Source: Microbacterium oleivorans
GTDB taxonomy: Bacteria; Actinomycetota; Actinomycetes; Actinomycetales; Microbacteriaceae
NCBI RefSeq assembly: GCF_013389665.1
Contig: NZ_CP058316.1
Span: 992,001-1,056,000 of the forward strand
DNA: 64,000 nucleotides
Direction: 5' to 3'
The translations under genes were made by a program, and so were the position numbers. How positions within the stretch are numbered: the stretch's first letter is position 1; every line of letters starts with the position of its first letter. The notes below the pieces were generated by a model. It did not search any database. It saw nothing but the letters and a program-made list of their open reading frames with translations, and was not told the origin of the DNA. Below are positions 52,677 through 61,099 of this stretch, in pieces.

Positions 52677-53901
52677 GCCGCAGGCTTCCTCGCTCACGAC
52701 CACCGCGTTCATCGTGCTCGGATTCGTCCAAGCACTGTGGCCGCTCACCATGGACCTCTATCTGCCCTCGTTCCCGATGATCGAGAGCGATCTCGGAGCG
52801 GCCCCGGCGATGGTGTCGCTCACGCTCACCGGCGCTTTCATCGGGATGGCCGCCGGACAGCTCACGGCAGGGCCGCTGTCCGACCGAATCGGTCGGATGC
52901 GTCCGCTGCTGGGTGCGCTGGGGGTCTACGTCGTGGCATCCATCGGCTGCGCCCTGGCGCCGTCTGTCGAGGTCCTCATCGCCTCCCGCGTCGCCCAGGG
53001 CATCGGGTCGTCGGCGGGCGCGGTGATCACCCTCGCGATCGTGCGGGACTGTGCGGCAGGTGCCCGGATGGTGCGGCTGCTCGCGCGACTGCAGCTCATC
53101 AACGGCTCGTTCGTCGTGCTCTCGCCGGCCCTCGGCGCGGTACTGCTTGGCGCGACCGACTGGCGTGGGCTGTTCTGGATCCTGGTCGCCTTCGGCGCAC
53201 TGCTCGTCACCGTGGTCGCGCTCACCGTCGCGCGGAACGAGACGCTGCCGCGGGAACGTCGACGCGCGCGAGACCTGCACCTCCTGGCGACCGACTACCT
53301 CGCGCTTATGCGCGATCGCGCGTACGCCGTCGTCCTGATCGCGAACACGCTGATCTGGGCCGGGATGATGGGCTACATGGCCTCGTCGTCCTTCTTGTTC
53401 CAGGGCGTCTACGGCCTGGACGCGACGACGTACGCGGTGATCTTCGGAGGACACGGTGCGGTGATGATCGCGGCGGCGCAAGCGAGCGCTGTGCTCGCCG
53501 GGCGCTTCGGCCCTGCGCGTGTCGCGAGGGTCGGCGCGGCGTTGGCGGGGATCTCGGCTCTGAGCCTCGTCGTCTCCGTCACGCTCGCTCCCCCGGCGAC
53601 GCTGATCGCCTTCCTCATCCCCCTGTTCGGCTTCACCGGCGCCTTCGGAGTCCTCGGCCCGTGCCTGCAGGCCATCGCGTTGGAATCGCACGCGGAACGC
53701 GCGGGCACGGCGGCCTCGATCCTGGGCGCCGCGAGCATGATCGCGGGCGCGGTCGCGGCGCCGCTGGTGGCAGGGTTCGGGATCGGGTCGGCGATTCCCG
53801 CATCCGCCTTTCTCGCGGCGTGCGCGGTGGCGGCATGCACCGTCGTTCTGATCGGCTACCGGTCGAGCAGGAACCGGCGCGCGGGAGCGGCGACTAGATG
53901 A
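52666..53901 (+). CDS. MFS transporter, Bcr/CflA-like (second copy in locus)
   Basis: 411 aa from ATG 52666 (11 nt inside the AKR end). TMDLYLPSFPMIESDLGAA and GPLSDRIGRMRPLLGAL correspond position by position to the MFS at 43882. Likely proton-driven exporter or importer. Paired with an AKR gene exactly as the other copy is. Confidence 0.87.
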   Translation: MPGRPQASSLTTTAFIVLGFVQALWPLTMDLYLPSFPMIESDLGAAPAMVSLTLTGAFIGMAAGQLTAGPLSDRIGRMRPLLGALGVYVVASIGCALAPSVEVLIASRVAQGIGSSAGAVITLAIVRDCAAGARMVRLLARLQLINGSFVVLSPALGAVLLGATDWRGLFWILVAFGALLVTVVALTVARNETLPRERRRARDLHLLATDYLALMRDRAYAVVLIANTLIWAGMMGYMASSSFLFQGVYGLDATTYAVIFGGHGAVMIAAAQASAVLAGRFGPARVARVGAALAGISALSLVVSVTLAPPATLIAFLIPLFGFTGAFGVLGPCLQAIALESHAERAGTAASILGAASMIAGAVAAPLVAGFGIGSAIPASAFLAACAVAACTVVLIGYRSSRNRRAGAATR

Positions 53902-54865
53902 ACGGGCGCTCGTCGAGGATCGTCACGAGCGAACGTTCTCCGACATCGAGACGATCGGGAAGATGGCGGCTGAGCTCGGCAACGAGACAGACCCGAGCCT
54001 GAAGGACGTGGAGGTCTCCCGCCGCCGCATCGGGGTCCTCGAACGCGACCGCAGCTCGCTCGGCCAGGTCGACGAGGCATTCGGTGACCTCGACGGGTCG
54101 ATGCCCCCCGTCACCGGAGCGAGCGACGGAGTACACCCAGTCGAGCTGGCGGAACCCCCAGTCGGCTCTCTCTCCTCCCACGACGGCCGCGGTGTCTCGG
54201 TACAGCGCCAGACCGGTATCGACGACCCGCGTCGGATACGGCCACGGTCGCCCGAGATGCGTGAGCAGGAAGTGGAGGTGGAAGCTGCAGGCGAGGTTGC
54301 CGAACAGCCCCGGGAAATCGTCGAGATCACCCATCGCGCCCCTGCGCCAGAGCCCTGTCGAGGGGTCGACATTCTCAGCGAGCCAATCCAGATACGCGTC
54401 GAGCCAGAGGCGGCGAGCTCGCGCATCGACGGCCTCGGTCGAGAGGCCGATCGCGAGCACGCCCGCCGCATCGTGAGACGTCAACCACGGGTCGCTCCAG
54501 TCGAGCTGGTCCAGGAAGGGTCGGACCGACTCTGCCCGAAGAAGCGGCGCGACGGCCGACGGCTCCGGCGAGCTGCCTCCGAGAGCGCGCAGCGTCGTCA
54601 GCGCCGTCGCGGCCCGGTGGTGAACCCCGTGGGTCGGGTCGGCGAAGGTCCCGTCCGCCTGGCGGAAGTCGAGGATGCCCGAGCGGAGCGTTGCGGCGAG
54701 CTCACCTTCCGGGCGCTCTCCCAGACCGATCAGGATGCCGACCGCGGCCGCCGTGCCGTAGAGATCGTGGTCGATGCTCTCGGCGAGCCTCGCGTAGCCG
54801 TGGCCACGAGCGCGCCCCTCGAGTGTTCGGCGCGCGGAGCTCAAGAACCGCTCGAACGAGATCAT
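53894..54865 (-). CDS. Unrecognised alpha-helical protein, terpene-cyclase/alpha-alpha toroid-like
   Basis: 323 aa from ATG 54865 (GGGGAGG about 10 nt upstream; GTG 54871 possible). ILDFRQADGTFADPTHGVHH and repeated L-x2-L helices with aromatic ends resemble the helical repeats of terpenoid cyclases or (alpha/alpha)6 glycosidases. No catalytic motif is certain. Convergent with the MFS gene (8-nt overlap). Role unknown; a sugar-active barrel would fit the neighbourhood. Confidence 0.6.
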   Translation of the reverse strand: MISFERFLSSARRTLEGRARGHGYARLAESIDHDLYGTAAAVGILIGLGERPEGELAATLRSGILDFRQADGTFADPTHGVHHRAATALTTLRALGGSSPEPSAVAPLLRAESVRPFLDQLDWSDPWLTSHDAAGVLAIGLSTEAVDARARRLWLDAYLDWLAENVDPSTGLWRRGAMGDLDDFPGLFGNLACSFHLHFLLTHLGRPWPYPTRVVDTGLALYRDTAAVVGGERADWGFRQLDWVYSVARSGDGGHRPVEVTECLVDLAERAAVAFEDPDAAAGDLHVLQARVCLVAELSRHLPDRLDVGERSLVTILDERPFI

Positions 54866-54953
54866 GACCACAGCCTCCCCTCACGTGATCGACAAAGCAA
54901 ACGGGCGCGACGAGCGCGGAGACGGGGCAAGAGGCCTGTCATCGAGGGAGTGT

Positions 54954-54966
54954 AGGAGCGGGGCTT
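54954..54966. repeat. att-like direct repeat, left copy (AGGAGCGGGGCTT)
   Basis: Identical to 62633-62645, which is the 3' T-arm/acceptor side of the tRNA-Met gene, in the same orientation. Together they bracket the region with mobile elements and RHS genes, as an attL/attR pair of an island inserted at a tRNA 3' end would. Confidence 0.5.
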
Positions 54967-54990
54967 CGGAGCCGATCGGCTCACGCCTTC

Positions 54991-55214
54991 GTGATGCGTG
55001 GGTCGATCCCGGCGCAAAATGCGCCGGAGAGCCTTCGGGATCTCGAGAAGCTCGCGAGTCTCAAGGTGGGTTTGGCTGATGCGCTCGGCCAAGAGTTGAC
55101 TCCGCACCGCCTGAGTCGACGGCTGGATGCGTGTGTGGTGGCCGAGATTGTCGCGCGGTACGAAGCAGGCGCCACCACACCCGCGCTCTGCGTGGAGTAC
55201 TCGATGAGTCGGGT
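54991..55214 (+). pseudogene. Remnant of a recombinase-associated helix-turn-helix protein
   Basis: The frame reads RLSRRLDACVVAEIVARYEA, then GATTPALCVEYSMSRV, matching the small HTH seen at the end of actinobacterial resolvases or next to them. It loses sense after 55214, where unrelated sequence begins. Truncated, no functional product expected. Confidence 0.5.
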
Positions 55215-55431
55215 CAGATCGTACGGTCACCGTTCAATCTCGAATCGCCACCTCGGGTTGGCGAATCGTTGCCCCGACCGTCATCGGTTCTGCGCTGGTT
55301 GTAGGACGGGAAGTAGGCTCTGCCGCCACCCACGTCGTAAGCCTGCACGCGGTCGACGAGCGCGTTGCGGTAGAACACATCGATCCATTTGCGCCACCGG
55401 GACTGCTGCACGGATAGGTGACAGTTTCTAG

Positions 55432-56292
55432 TCACGCCGCGAGAGCGGCTGGCGTGTTCATGATGGCTTCGAACTCGACTGGGGTCAAACGGCCCAGGCG
55501 GGGTTGTCGGCGGCGTCGGTGGTAGGTCCGCTCGATCCAGGTCACGACTGCGATCCGCAGCTCTTCGCGGGTGCCCCAGGTGCGGCGGTTGAGGACGTTC
55601 TTCTGCAGCAGCGCGAAGAACGATTCCATCGCGGCGTTGTCGCCGGCGGCACCGACGCGGCCCATGGATCCCACCATCCGGTGGTGGCTGATCTCGCGGA
55701 GGAACTTCCGGCTGCGAAACTGCGATCCTCTGTCGCTGTGGATGACGCAGCCGGCGACGTTCCCGCGCATCGCGACCGCGTTGCGGAGTGCGTTGACCGC
55801 GAGGTGTGACTTCATCCTCGAGTCGATGGAGTAGCCGACGATCTTTCCGGAAAATACGTCCTTGATCGCGCAGAGATAGAGCTTGCCCTCACCGGTCGGG
55901 TGCTCGGTGATGTCGGTCAGCCACAGTTGGTTCGGACCGGTGGCAGTGAAATCCCGCTCGACGAGGTCGTCGTGCACGGGTGGGCCGACCTTGCCGCCCT
56001 TGCCGCGGCGACGTTTCCCGAAGGTGCTCCACCAGCCGTTGCTCGAGGCGATCCGCCACGCGGTGCGATCCGCCATCGCTTCACCCACCTCGCGGGCCTC
56101 ATCGGCGAGCAGCCGGTGCCCGAACTCGGGGTCGTCACGGTGCGCGTCGAACAACGCGTTGGCGCGATACGCCTCGATCACCTCGGCGTCGGTGATGGGG
56201 CCCGCGAGCCACCGGTAGTAGGGCTGGCGGGCGAGCTTGAGAACCCGGCACGTCACCGCGACGGGGATCCCGTCGGCGGCGAGCTCGGTCAC
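55432..56292 (-). CDS. IS3-family transposase OrfB (DDE integrase core)
   Basis: 286 aa as read from GTG 56292; also reachable by -1 frameshift from orfA. DDE triad visible: LTDITEHPTGEG (Asp), VIHSDRGSQFRS (Asp), and AMESFFALLQKNVL (Glu). Intact. HTH_21 region near the start (RQPYYRWLAG). Confidence 0.92.
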   Translation of the reverse strand: MTELAADGIPVAVTCRVLKLARQPYYRWLAGPITDAEVIEAYRANALFDAHRDDPEFGHRLLADEAREVGEAMADRTAWRIASSNGWWSTFGKRRRGKGGKVGPPVHDDLVERDFTATGPNQLWLTDITEHPTGEGKLYLCAIKDVFSGKIVGYSIDSRMKSHLAVNALRNAVAMRGNVAGCVIHSDRGSQFRSRKFLREISHHRMVGSMGRVGAAGDNAAMESFFALLQKNVLNRRTWGTREELRIAVVTWIERTYHRRRRQPRLGRLTPVEFEAIMNTPAALAA

Positions 56293-56597
56293 GAGCGGGT
56301 AGAGCCTTTTCCCGGCAGGTTCGCCTGCGACAGATACGCCGCCGCCCGCCGCAGCACCTCGTTCTCCTGCTCCAGCAACCGGATCCGCTTACGCGCCTCC
56401 CGCAGCTCCGTGGACTCGGTGCGGGTCTGACCGGGCTTGGCACCCTCGTCGATGTTCGCGCGACGCATCCACTTCTGCAGCGTCATCGGGTGAACACCGA
56501 AGTCCTTCGCGATCTGCTCGATCGTCATTCCGGGCTCGCGGTTGCGCGCGACGCGGACCACGTCGCTACGGAACTCGCTCGGGTACGGCTTGGGCAC
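56289..56597 (-). CDS. IS3-family transposase OrfA (helix-turn-helix)
   Basis: 102 aa from GTG 56597 (AAGGA upstream). HTH PGMTIEQIAKDFGVHPMTLQ and a leucine-zipper-like region RKRIRLLEQENEVLRRA. A GGGAAAA slip site in the proper phase (G GGA AAA) lies at 56313-56307; a -1 shift there would give the OrfAB fusion transposase. Confidence 0.9.
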   Translation of the reverse strand: MPKPYPSEFRSDVVRVARNREPGMTIEQIAKDFGVHPMTLQKWMRRANIDEGAKPGQTRTESTELREARKRIRLLEQENEVLRRAAAYLSQANLPGKGSTRS

Positions 56598-56659
56598 GGC
56601 AACATCCTTCCAGGCCGACCCTCCGGGCAAGCCAGATCAGATGTCACCTACTCGTGCAG

Positions 56660-56725
56660 CAGTCCCAACTGTTCGACGTGTCCCGCACCACGATCTACCG
56701 CGAGCTCAGCCGCGCAACGAACTGA
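56660..56725 (+). pseudogene. Resolvase C-terminus fragment
   Basis: A short open stretch reads QLFDVSRTTIYRELSRATN then TGA, the usual C-terminal HTH of serine resolvases. The rest is missing. It abuts the IS right end. Confidence 0.5.
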
Positions 56726-56945
56726 CGCGGATACGCTCGACAGCGCGGATGGTGCGTTGACCGGTTGAGATCACCATCGTTTACGGCGAGGTCCGGTCGG
56801 AACGCCGCTTCGCGGCGCCACGGTCCGTCAGTGTCTTCAGCGCGCCAGCAAAACCGCCTCAGAGAAGAAGCGCGCCGAGATCGGCCACGACGGACCACCG
56901 CTCAGACACCCCAGCCGCCGACAAGCCAAGGTGCGTACCACCGCA
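56726..56945. other. Remnant sequence between resolvase and RHS fragments
   Basis: No convincing gene. Both strands carry short frames only. It is probably debris of mobile elements. Confidence 0.4.
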
Positions 56946-57033
56946 CTACCCCCGCTGGTAGGTGTACCCGGTGCCGCTGATGTCACGGACGATGGCGGTG
57001 AGGTTTCCGAGTCCATCGGAGACGTAGAGGTCA
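56946..57033 (-). pseudogene. Duplicated RHS core fragment
   Basis: The frame reads DDLYVSDGLGNLTAIVRD then ISGTGYTYQRG and a stop. This matches residues of the intact RHS protein (LYVYDGLGNPTAIVRD then TGGTGYTYQ) at about 75% nucleotide identity (57741-57815). It begins exactly where the small membrane gene ends, as orphan RHS tips do, but it is cut short before any toxin domain. Confidence 0.7.
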
Positions 57034-57330
57034 TCACGCTTGGATGGCGTTGATGATCAGCCATACAAGGAACACCGTTGCGCCAAAGTTGATCACTGTC
57101 GCAACCGCCCGGAGAGCCGCTGTCCACGTCGTACGTTCGAGGACACGCCAAAGCAGAGCCGAAGTCAGGATAGCCAGGGCTCCCGCTGACAGCACACGTG
57201 GGAAGAGAGAAGCGCGATCTACCACTCCTACGGCCTGCCCGACGAGCGCCAGCGCACCGACCACGAGCAGGGATGCAGCGACCGTCATGATGAGCCCAGT
57301 CGGTGCCTTCTGATCCCGTTCGTCCGCCAT
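57034..57330 (-). CDS. Small three-helix membrane protein, candidate immunity protein
   Basis: 98 aa, ATG 57330 only 3 nt beyond the RHS stop. Three hydrophobic segments: about residues 13-36 (IMTVAASLLVVGALALVG), 42-61 (LFPRVLSAGALAILTSALLW) and 76-96 (TVINFGATVFLVWLIINAI). Charged residues lie in the short loops. Not similar to anything I know. Position directly after a polymorphic-toxin-type gene is where immunity genes lie; a membrane protein would suit a membrane-acting toxin. Confidence 0.7.
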   Translation of the reverse strand: MADERDQKAPTGLIMTVAASLLVVGALALVGQAVGVVDRASLFPRVLSAGALAILTSALLWRVLERTTWTAALRAVATVINFGATVFLVWLIINAIQA

Positions 57331-57333
57331 CTA

Positions 57334-60300
57334 TCAACACCCCAACTCGGAAATAACAAGCCAGAATACGCTTACTCCAGCGCCGACCAACGCGCCCGGG
57401 AGATTGCCAAAAGCGGCACCCACAGCGAGGCCCCAGGCGAATGAGTGAACAACGCCGGTGACGCCAGCGACGGTACTGCATGTGTTGCGCCCAGTCGGGT
57501 CCGTCTGGTTGATGGGGTCGGCGCCGGCGTAGGCGTAGCGGTTGGCGTTGACCGGGTCGATGGGTGCGTCGAGGGTGTCTTGCTGGGTCCACCGGCCGAT
57601 GGTGGTGTTGTACCAGCGGTTGCCGAAGAGGATCCATCCGGTGGCGCGGTCTTGGATGCCGCCCTTGAACAGGAACGGGTTTTGGGAGGTGCCGGCGCCG
57701 CCGCTGGTGGAGGTGAGGGTGGGGAGCCCGTACGGGTCGTACTGGTAGGTGTATCCGGTGCCGCCGGTGTCTCGGACGATGGCGGTGGGGTTCCCGAGCC
57801 CGTCGTACACGTAGAGGCTGACGGTGCCGGTGGAAGTGCGCAGCATCAGCGGCTGCCCCGTCACCGGGTCGTTCTCCAGGTACGCCGTCACCGACCCGAC
57901 CTGCGCCTGCTCGAGGATGGGCTGGCCGACCTGGTTGGTGCGGCCGTAGGTGAGCTTGCGTGTCGCGGTTTCGTTCTGCTGTTGAAGGATCTCGACCTGG
58001 CTGGTCCCGGCGTACTTATATGTGAAAGATCCGGCAGGGGTGGTGACCCCGGTCATCTGTTCGGCACCGTTGTATGCGTACGTGCCGGAGGGGTCGGCGG
58101 TGAGGTTGCCGGCACCGTCGAAGGTGTGCCCGGTGGTGGTGACCTGGTTGCCGGCGTTGAAGGTGAGAGTCTGCGAGCTCGTCGTGCCGCCAGTGGTGTT
58201 CGCCGTCAGCCGGTTCCCGCGGGCGTCGTACGTGTACGTCCACGACGTCGGGTTCGTGCCCCCGGCCTGAGTGGCGGAGGCCAGGCGTCCCGCGGTGTCG
58301 TAACCGTAGGTGGTCGACTGACCGGTCTTGTTATCGAGCTGCCATTGCAGCTTCGACCGGTCCCCGCTCGTGGCGGTGCCGCAGGTGGGGGCGGCGGTGC
58401 CGGTGTTGTAGCAGTAGGAGATGTCGCTGACGGTGACGGGGTTGCCGGCACTGTTGACGGTCTCCGCGATCGCGCGGGACACCCGCCCGGACTTGTCGTA
58501 CTCCTGCTTGCTGTGCGCCTTCCAGGCGGTGTTGCTGGTGTTGGAGTCCAGCCAGGTGTCGGTGCGTCGGCCCTGATCATCGACGGCGAAGTTCAGCAGG
58601 CCCGTCCCGGAGTCGTCCGGGTAGGTCATCGAGACCGGGATGCCGGAAGCATCGAAGGTGTTCGTGGTGGTGCCGCGGCTGTCGGTGGTGGAGACGAGGT
58701 TGGAGGCCTTGTCGTACCCATAAGTGATGGTGCCGCCGGCGAACGTGTTGACCCGGGAGGTGAGGCGACCCAGCTGGTCGTACCCGTACGTGGTTGTGCC
58801 GTTGCCATCTACGCGGGTCTTCTGACGGCCGTTGTCGTCGTAGGTGTTCGTCACGGTCGCCGTCCCCCCGGTGAACGCGGTCGACAGCAACCGGTCCGCG
58901 TTGTCATACGTGTAGGTCAGGGTCACGCCCTTGCCATCGGTTGCGGTGCGAACCCGGCCGAACGCGTCGTAGGTGAACGCCTTCGCACCCAGCGAGGACC
59001 CGGTGACGGGGGTGAGCGCATTGAGCTGGAAGTCGCTGTTGTAGCCGTAGGTGGTCTTGTTCGACCCGTTCCCCGGAGCGAGCGCTGTCGCGAGCGTGCC
59101 GTTGGTGTTGTAGGTCAGCGTCGACGTCGCCGCCAGAGCGTTCGACGACGTCAGTGCGTTACCGGCACCGTTGTAGGTGTACGTCGTGGTGTTCCCCGAC
59201 CCGTCCGTCGACGAGGACGGAAGATACTTCGTCGACGCCGCCGTGTTCGCATACGCCGCGGACTCGGTGGAGCCAGTCGGAGACTGCAGCGACGTGCGAG
59301 AGTCGCCGTTGTTGGCGTCGTACCCGGCGGTGGTCGTGCCAGCAGTCGCGCCCGACCCTTGGGTTGCTGTCGCGACATCGCCGTTGCCGGTGTAGGTCGC
59401 CGCGCGGGCGCGCCCGAGCTCGTCGGTCGATGCGGTCACCAGCTTCGAAGTCGCGTTGACCGTGTAGGTGATGCGGGGGACGGTGTTCACCGCCGCGGCC
59501 TCGTTCGTGTTCGGCTGCGCCACAAGGGTCTGCGTCGCCGATGGGTACGCGAACCGGGTGACCGAGGTCCCCGGGGAACCAGCCGAGGTGTTCGCGCGGG
59601 AGATGGCGGTGACCTTGCGGGAATTCTGGTTGTCGTACGTGATCGTCATCACACCGCCATCAGGCGCCGTGATCGAAGTCAACGTGTTCGCCGGCCCATA
59701 CCCGAACACGGTGTCCTTACCCGTGAGGTCGGTGATCTTCGTCAGATTCGCGGAACCGTCACGGGTGTACACCATCGACCGCGACAAACCACCGGAGGAC
59801 TGCGACACCGTCGTGGTCGTCGTCGACGTGGTGATCGTCGCCGTCCGCGCAGCTGTCGGGCCGGCGGTGGAGGTGACGGTCATGGTCGACCCGTACGCCA
59901 GGGCGGTGGTGTTGCCGTTGCGATCCGCGATCGACACCGCCCGCCCATCCGCGTTGAATGTCGCCACGACACTGGACTCACGGAACGTGAGCCGGTAATC
60001 CGTGCCGACCTTCACCAGATCCGCCTTCACCCCCGCCGGAGACGCAAACGCTGTCGTCGAACCCGACACCGGGGTGAACGACCAGCGGGTGCCATCAGCT
60101 GCGGTGTACTCCACCACGCCCGACGCCGCACCGGAGTTGAGGCCGCCGATGCCCTGCACCCCGAACGTCCACCGCGACGCCGCCACCGGACTCACCGGAC
60201 CACTCGTCGGGGTGAGAGAGCTGTAGGACTCACTGAACCCCACCTGCTGCGTCACACCCGGGAGGCTGAGCCCGGTGGTCTGAACCCGGAAGTTCCCGGT

Positions 60301-60540
60301 CCCCACGTCCACGAACGCGGTCACCGAATCGGAGACTGGGAACTGAAGCTCTGTCGCGCCCGGACGGTCCCCGCCCGCGCCGACGTCATACCCACCCGCG
60401 GGGAGACCGAAGGTCACCACCAGCGGCACCGCTGACGAAGGCGACACCGCCGTGAACGTCAACGCGGCCGCGAGAAGCGCAACACTGAACCCGATCGACC
60501 TCACCCGAAAAGAACCCCGACGAGACAGCACAAAACCCAC
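57334..60540 (-). CDS. Secreted RHS-repeat protein with C-terminal hydrophobic tip (candidate polymorphic toxin)
   Basis: 1068 aa. Sec signal peptide (residues 1-37, VRSIGFSVALLAAALTFTAV then SPSSA). A long beta-rich region with many YD-type RHS repeats follows (e.g. FTYDAFGRVRTATDGKGVTL, YGYDQLGRLTSRVN). The RHS-associated core GRWTQQDTLDAPIDPVNANR through DPINQTDPTGR closes the shell (about residues 975-1018). The last 50 residues (from NTCSTVAGVTGV) are a separate hydrophobic, glycine-rich tip: GAAFGNLPGALVGAGVSVFW. RHS shells enclose variable C-terminal toxins. No enzyme motif is seen; the tip looks membrane-active. Confidence 0.85.
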   Translation of the reverse strand: MGFVLSRRGSFRVRSIGFSVALLAAALTFTAVSPSSAVPLVVTFGLPAGGYDVGAGGDRPGATELQFPVSDSVTAFVDVGTGNFRVQTTGLSLPGVTQQVGFSESYSSLTPTSGPVSPVAASRWTFGVQGIGGLNSGAASGVVEYTAADGTRWSFTPVSGSTTAFASPAGVKADLVKVGTDYRLTFRESSVVATFNADGRAVSIADRNGNTTALAYGSTMTVTSTAGPTAARTATITTSTTTTTVSQSSGGLSRSMVYTRDGSANLTKITDLTGKDTVFGYGPANTLTSITAPDGGVMTITYDNQNSRKVTAISRANTSAGSPGTSVTRFAYPSATQTLVAQPNTNEAAAVNTVPRITYTVNATSKLVTASTDELGRARAATYTGNGDVATATQGSGATAGTTTAGYDANNGDSRTSLQSPTGSTESAAYANTAASTKYLPSSSTDGSGNTTTYTYNGAGNALTSSNALAATSTLTYNTNGTLATALAPGNGSNKTTYGYNSDFQLNALTPVTGSSLGAKAFTYDAFGRVRTATDGKGVTLTYTYDNADRLLSTAFTGGTATVTNTYDDNGRQKTRVDGNGTTTYGYDQLGRLTSRVNTFAGGTITYGYDKASNLVSTTDSRGTTTNTFDASGIPVSMTYPDDSGTGLLNFAVDDQGRRTDTWLDSNTSNTAWKAHSKQEYDKSGRVSRAIAETVNSAGNPVTVSDISYCYNTGTAAPTCGTATSGDRSKLQWQLDNKTGQSTTYGYDTAGRLASATQAGGTNPTSWTYTYDARGNRLTANTTGGTTSSQTLTFNAGNQVTTTGHTFDGAGNLTADPSGTYAYNGAEQMTGVTTPAGSFTYKYAGTSQVEILQQQNETATRKLTYGRTNQVGQPILEQAQVGSVTAYLENDPVTGQPLMLRTSTGTVSLYVYDGLGNPTAIVRDTGGTGYTYQYDPYGLPTLTSTSGGAGTSQNPFLFKGGIQDRATGWILFGNRWYNTTIGRWTQQDTLDAPIDPVNANRYAYAGADPINQTDPTGRNTCSTVAGVTGVVHSFAWGLAVGAAFGNLPGALVGAGVSVFWLVISELGC

Positions 60541-60784
60541 AACGCCCCCGAACAGTCACAACCCCGATAATGACCACACACCGACCTGCGCGACTCTGCG
60601 TAAGCGGCGGCTCACCGTACCGCGAACACCCAGCCCACGCATAGAAAAACTTTCCACACCCCACTGCTTCGACGAACGACCGGCCGCAAACATCCACCAA
60701 AACCAGGTTCCGGACGCTGTTTCCGGCAGGCCACAGTGAATCGGCCTGACTTTCGTTCCGTTCTTCAAGTAAGGATGGAACACG

Positions 60785-61099
60785 ATGAACAGGAAGTATT
60801 CGCCGGAGATGCGTGAGCGGGCGTTGCGGATGCTCGCGGAGACGCGGCCGTCGCACCCCACGATGATGAGCGCGGTCCGCCATGTGGCCGGGTTGCTGGG
60901 GATGAGTCCGGAGACGCTGCGGTTGTGGCAGCGTCGCTACGAGGTCGACGCTGGTGTGAAGCCCGGCGTCACGACCGAAGCGGCCGCGGAGATCAAGCGG
61001 CTGCAGAAGGAGGTCTCGGAGTTGCGGAAAGCGAACGAGATCCTTAAGGCTGCGAGCATCTTTTTCGCGAAGGAGCTCGACCACCCCTCGACGAGATGA
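60785..61099 (+). CDS. IS3-family transposase OrfA
   Basis: 104 aa. HTH MMSAVRHVAGLLGMSPETLR, then a coiled segment RLQKEVSELRKANEILKAAS ending IFFAKELDHPSTR, usual for this group. Overlaps orfB by 4 nt. A TTTTTC run (in ATC TTT TTC) is a candidate -1 slip site. Confidence 0.9.
   Translation: MNRKYSPEMRERALRMLAETRPSHPTMMSAVRHVAGLLGMSPETLRLWQRRYEVDAGVKPGVTTEAAAEIKRLQKEVSELRKANEILKAASIFFAKELDHPSTR

Larger units (their letters stand above)
55399..56666 (-). mobile_element. IS3-family insertion sequence (orfA-orfB, leftward)
   Basis: 1268 bp with 25-bp imperfect inverted ends (55399-55423 and 56642-56666; both begin GGGACTGCTGCACG and finish TAGGTGACA). Two transposase frames. No target duplication can be seen (ACC before, AAC after). 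Confidence 0.85.

Noticed and set aside
57445..60435. A 996-codon plus-strand frame opposite the RHS gene
   Set aside because: Low-complexity Gly/Val/Arg translation with no signal or motif. The minus strand has a signal peptide and regular RHS repeats.
60541..60736. Left half of the surface-protein gene on the other side of the second IS
   Set aside because: Translation of all frames gives nothing like the beta-sandwich repeats; the missing part is not there.
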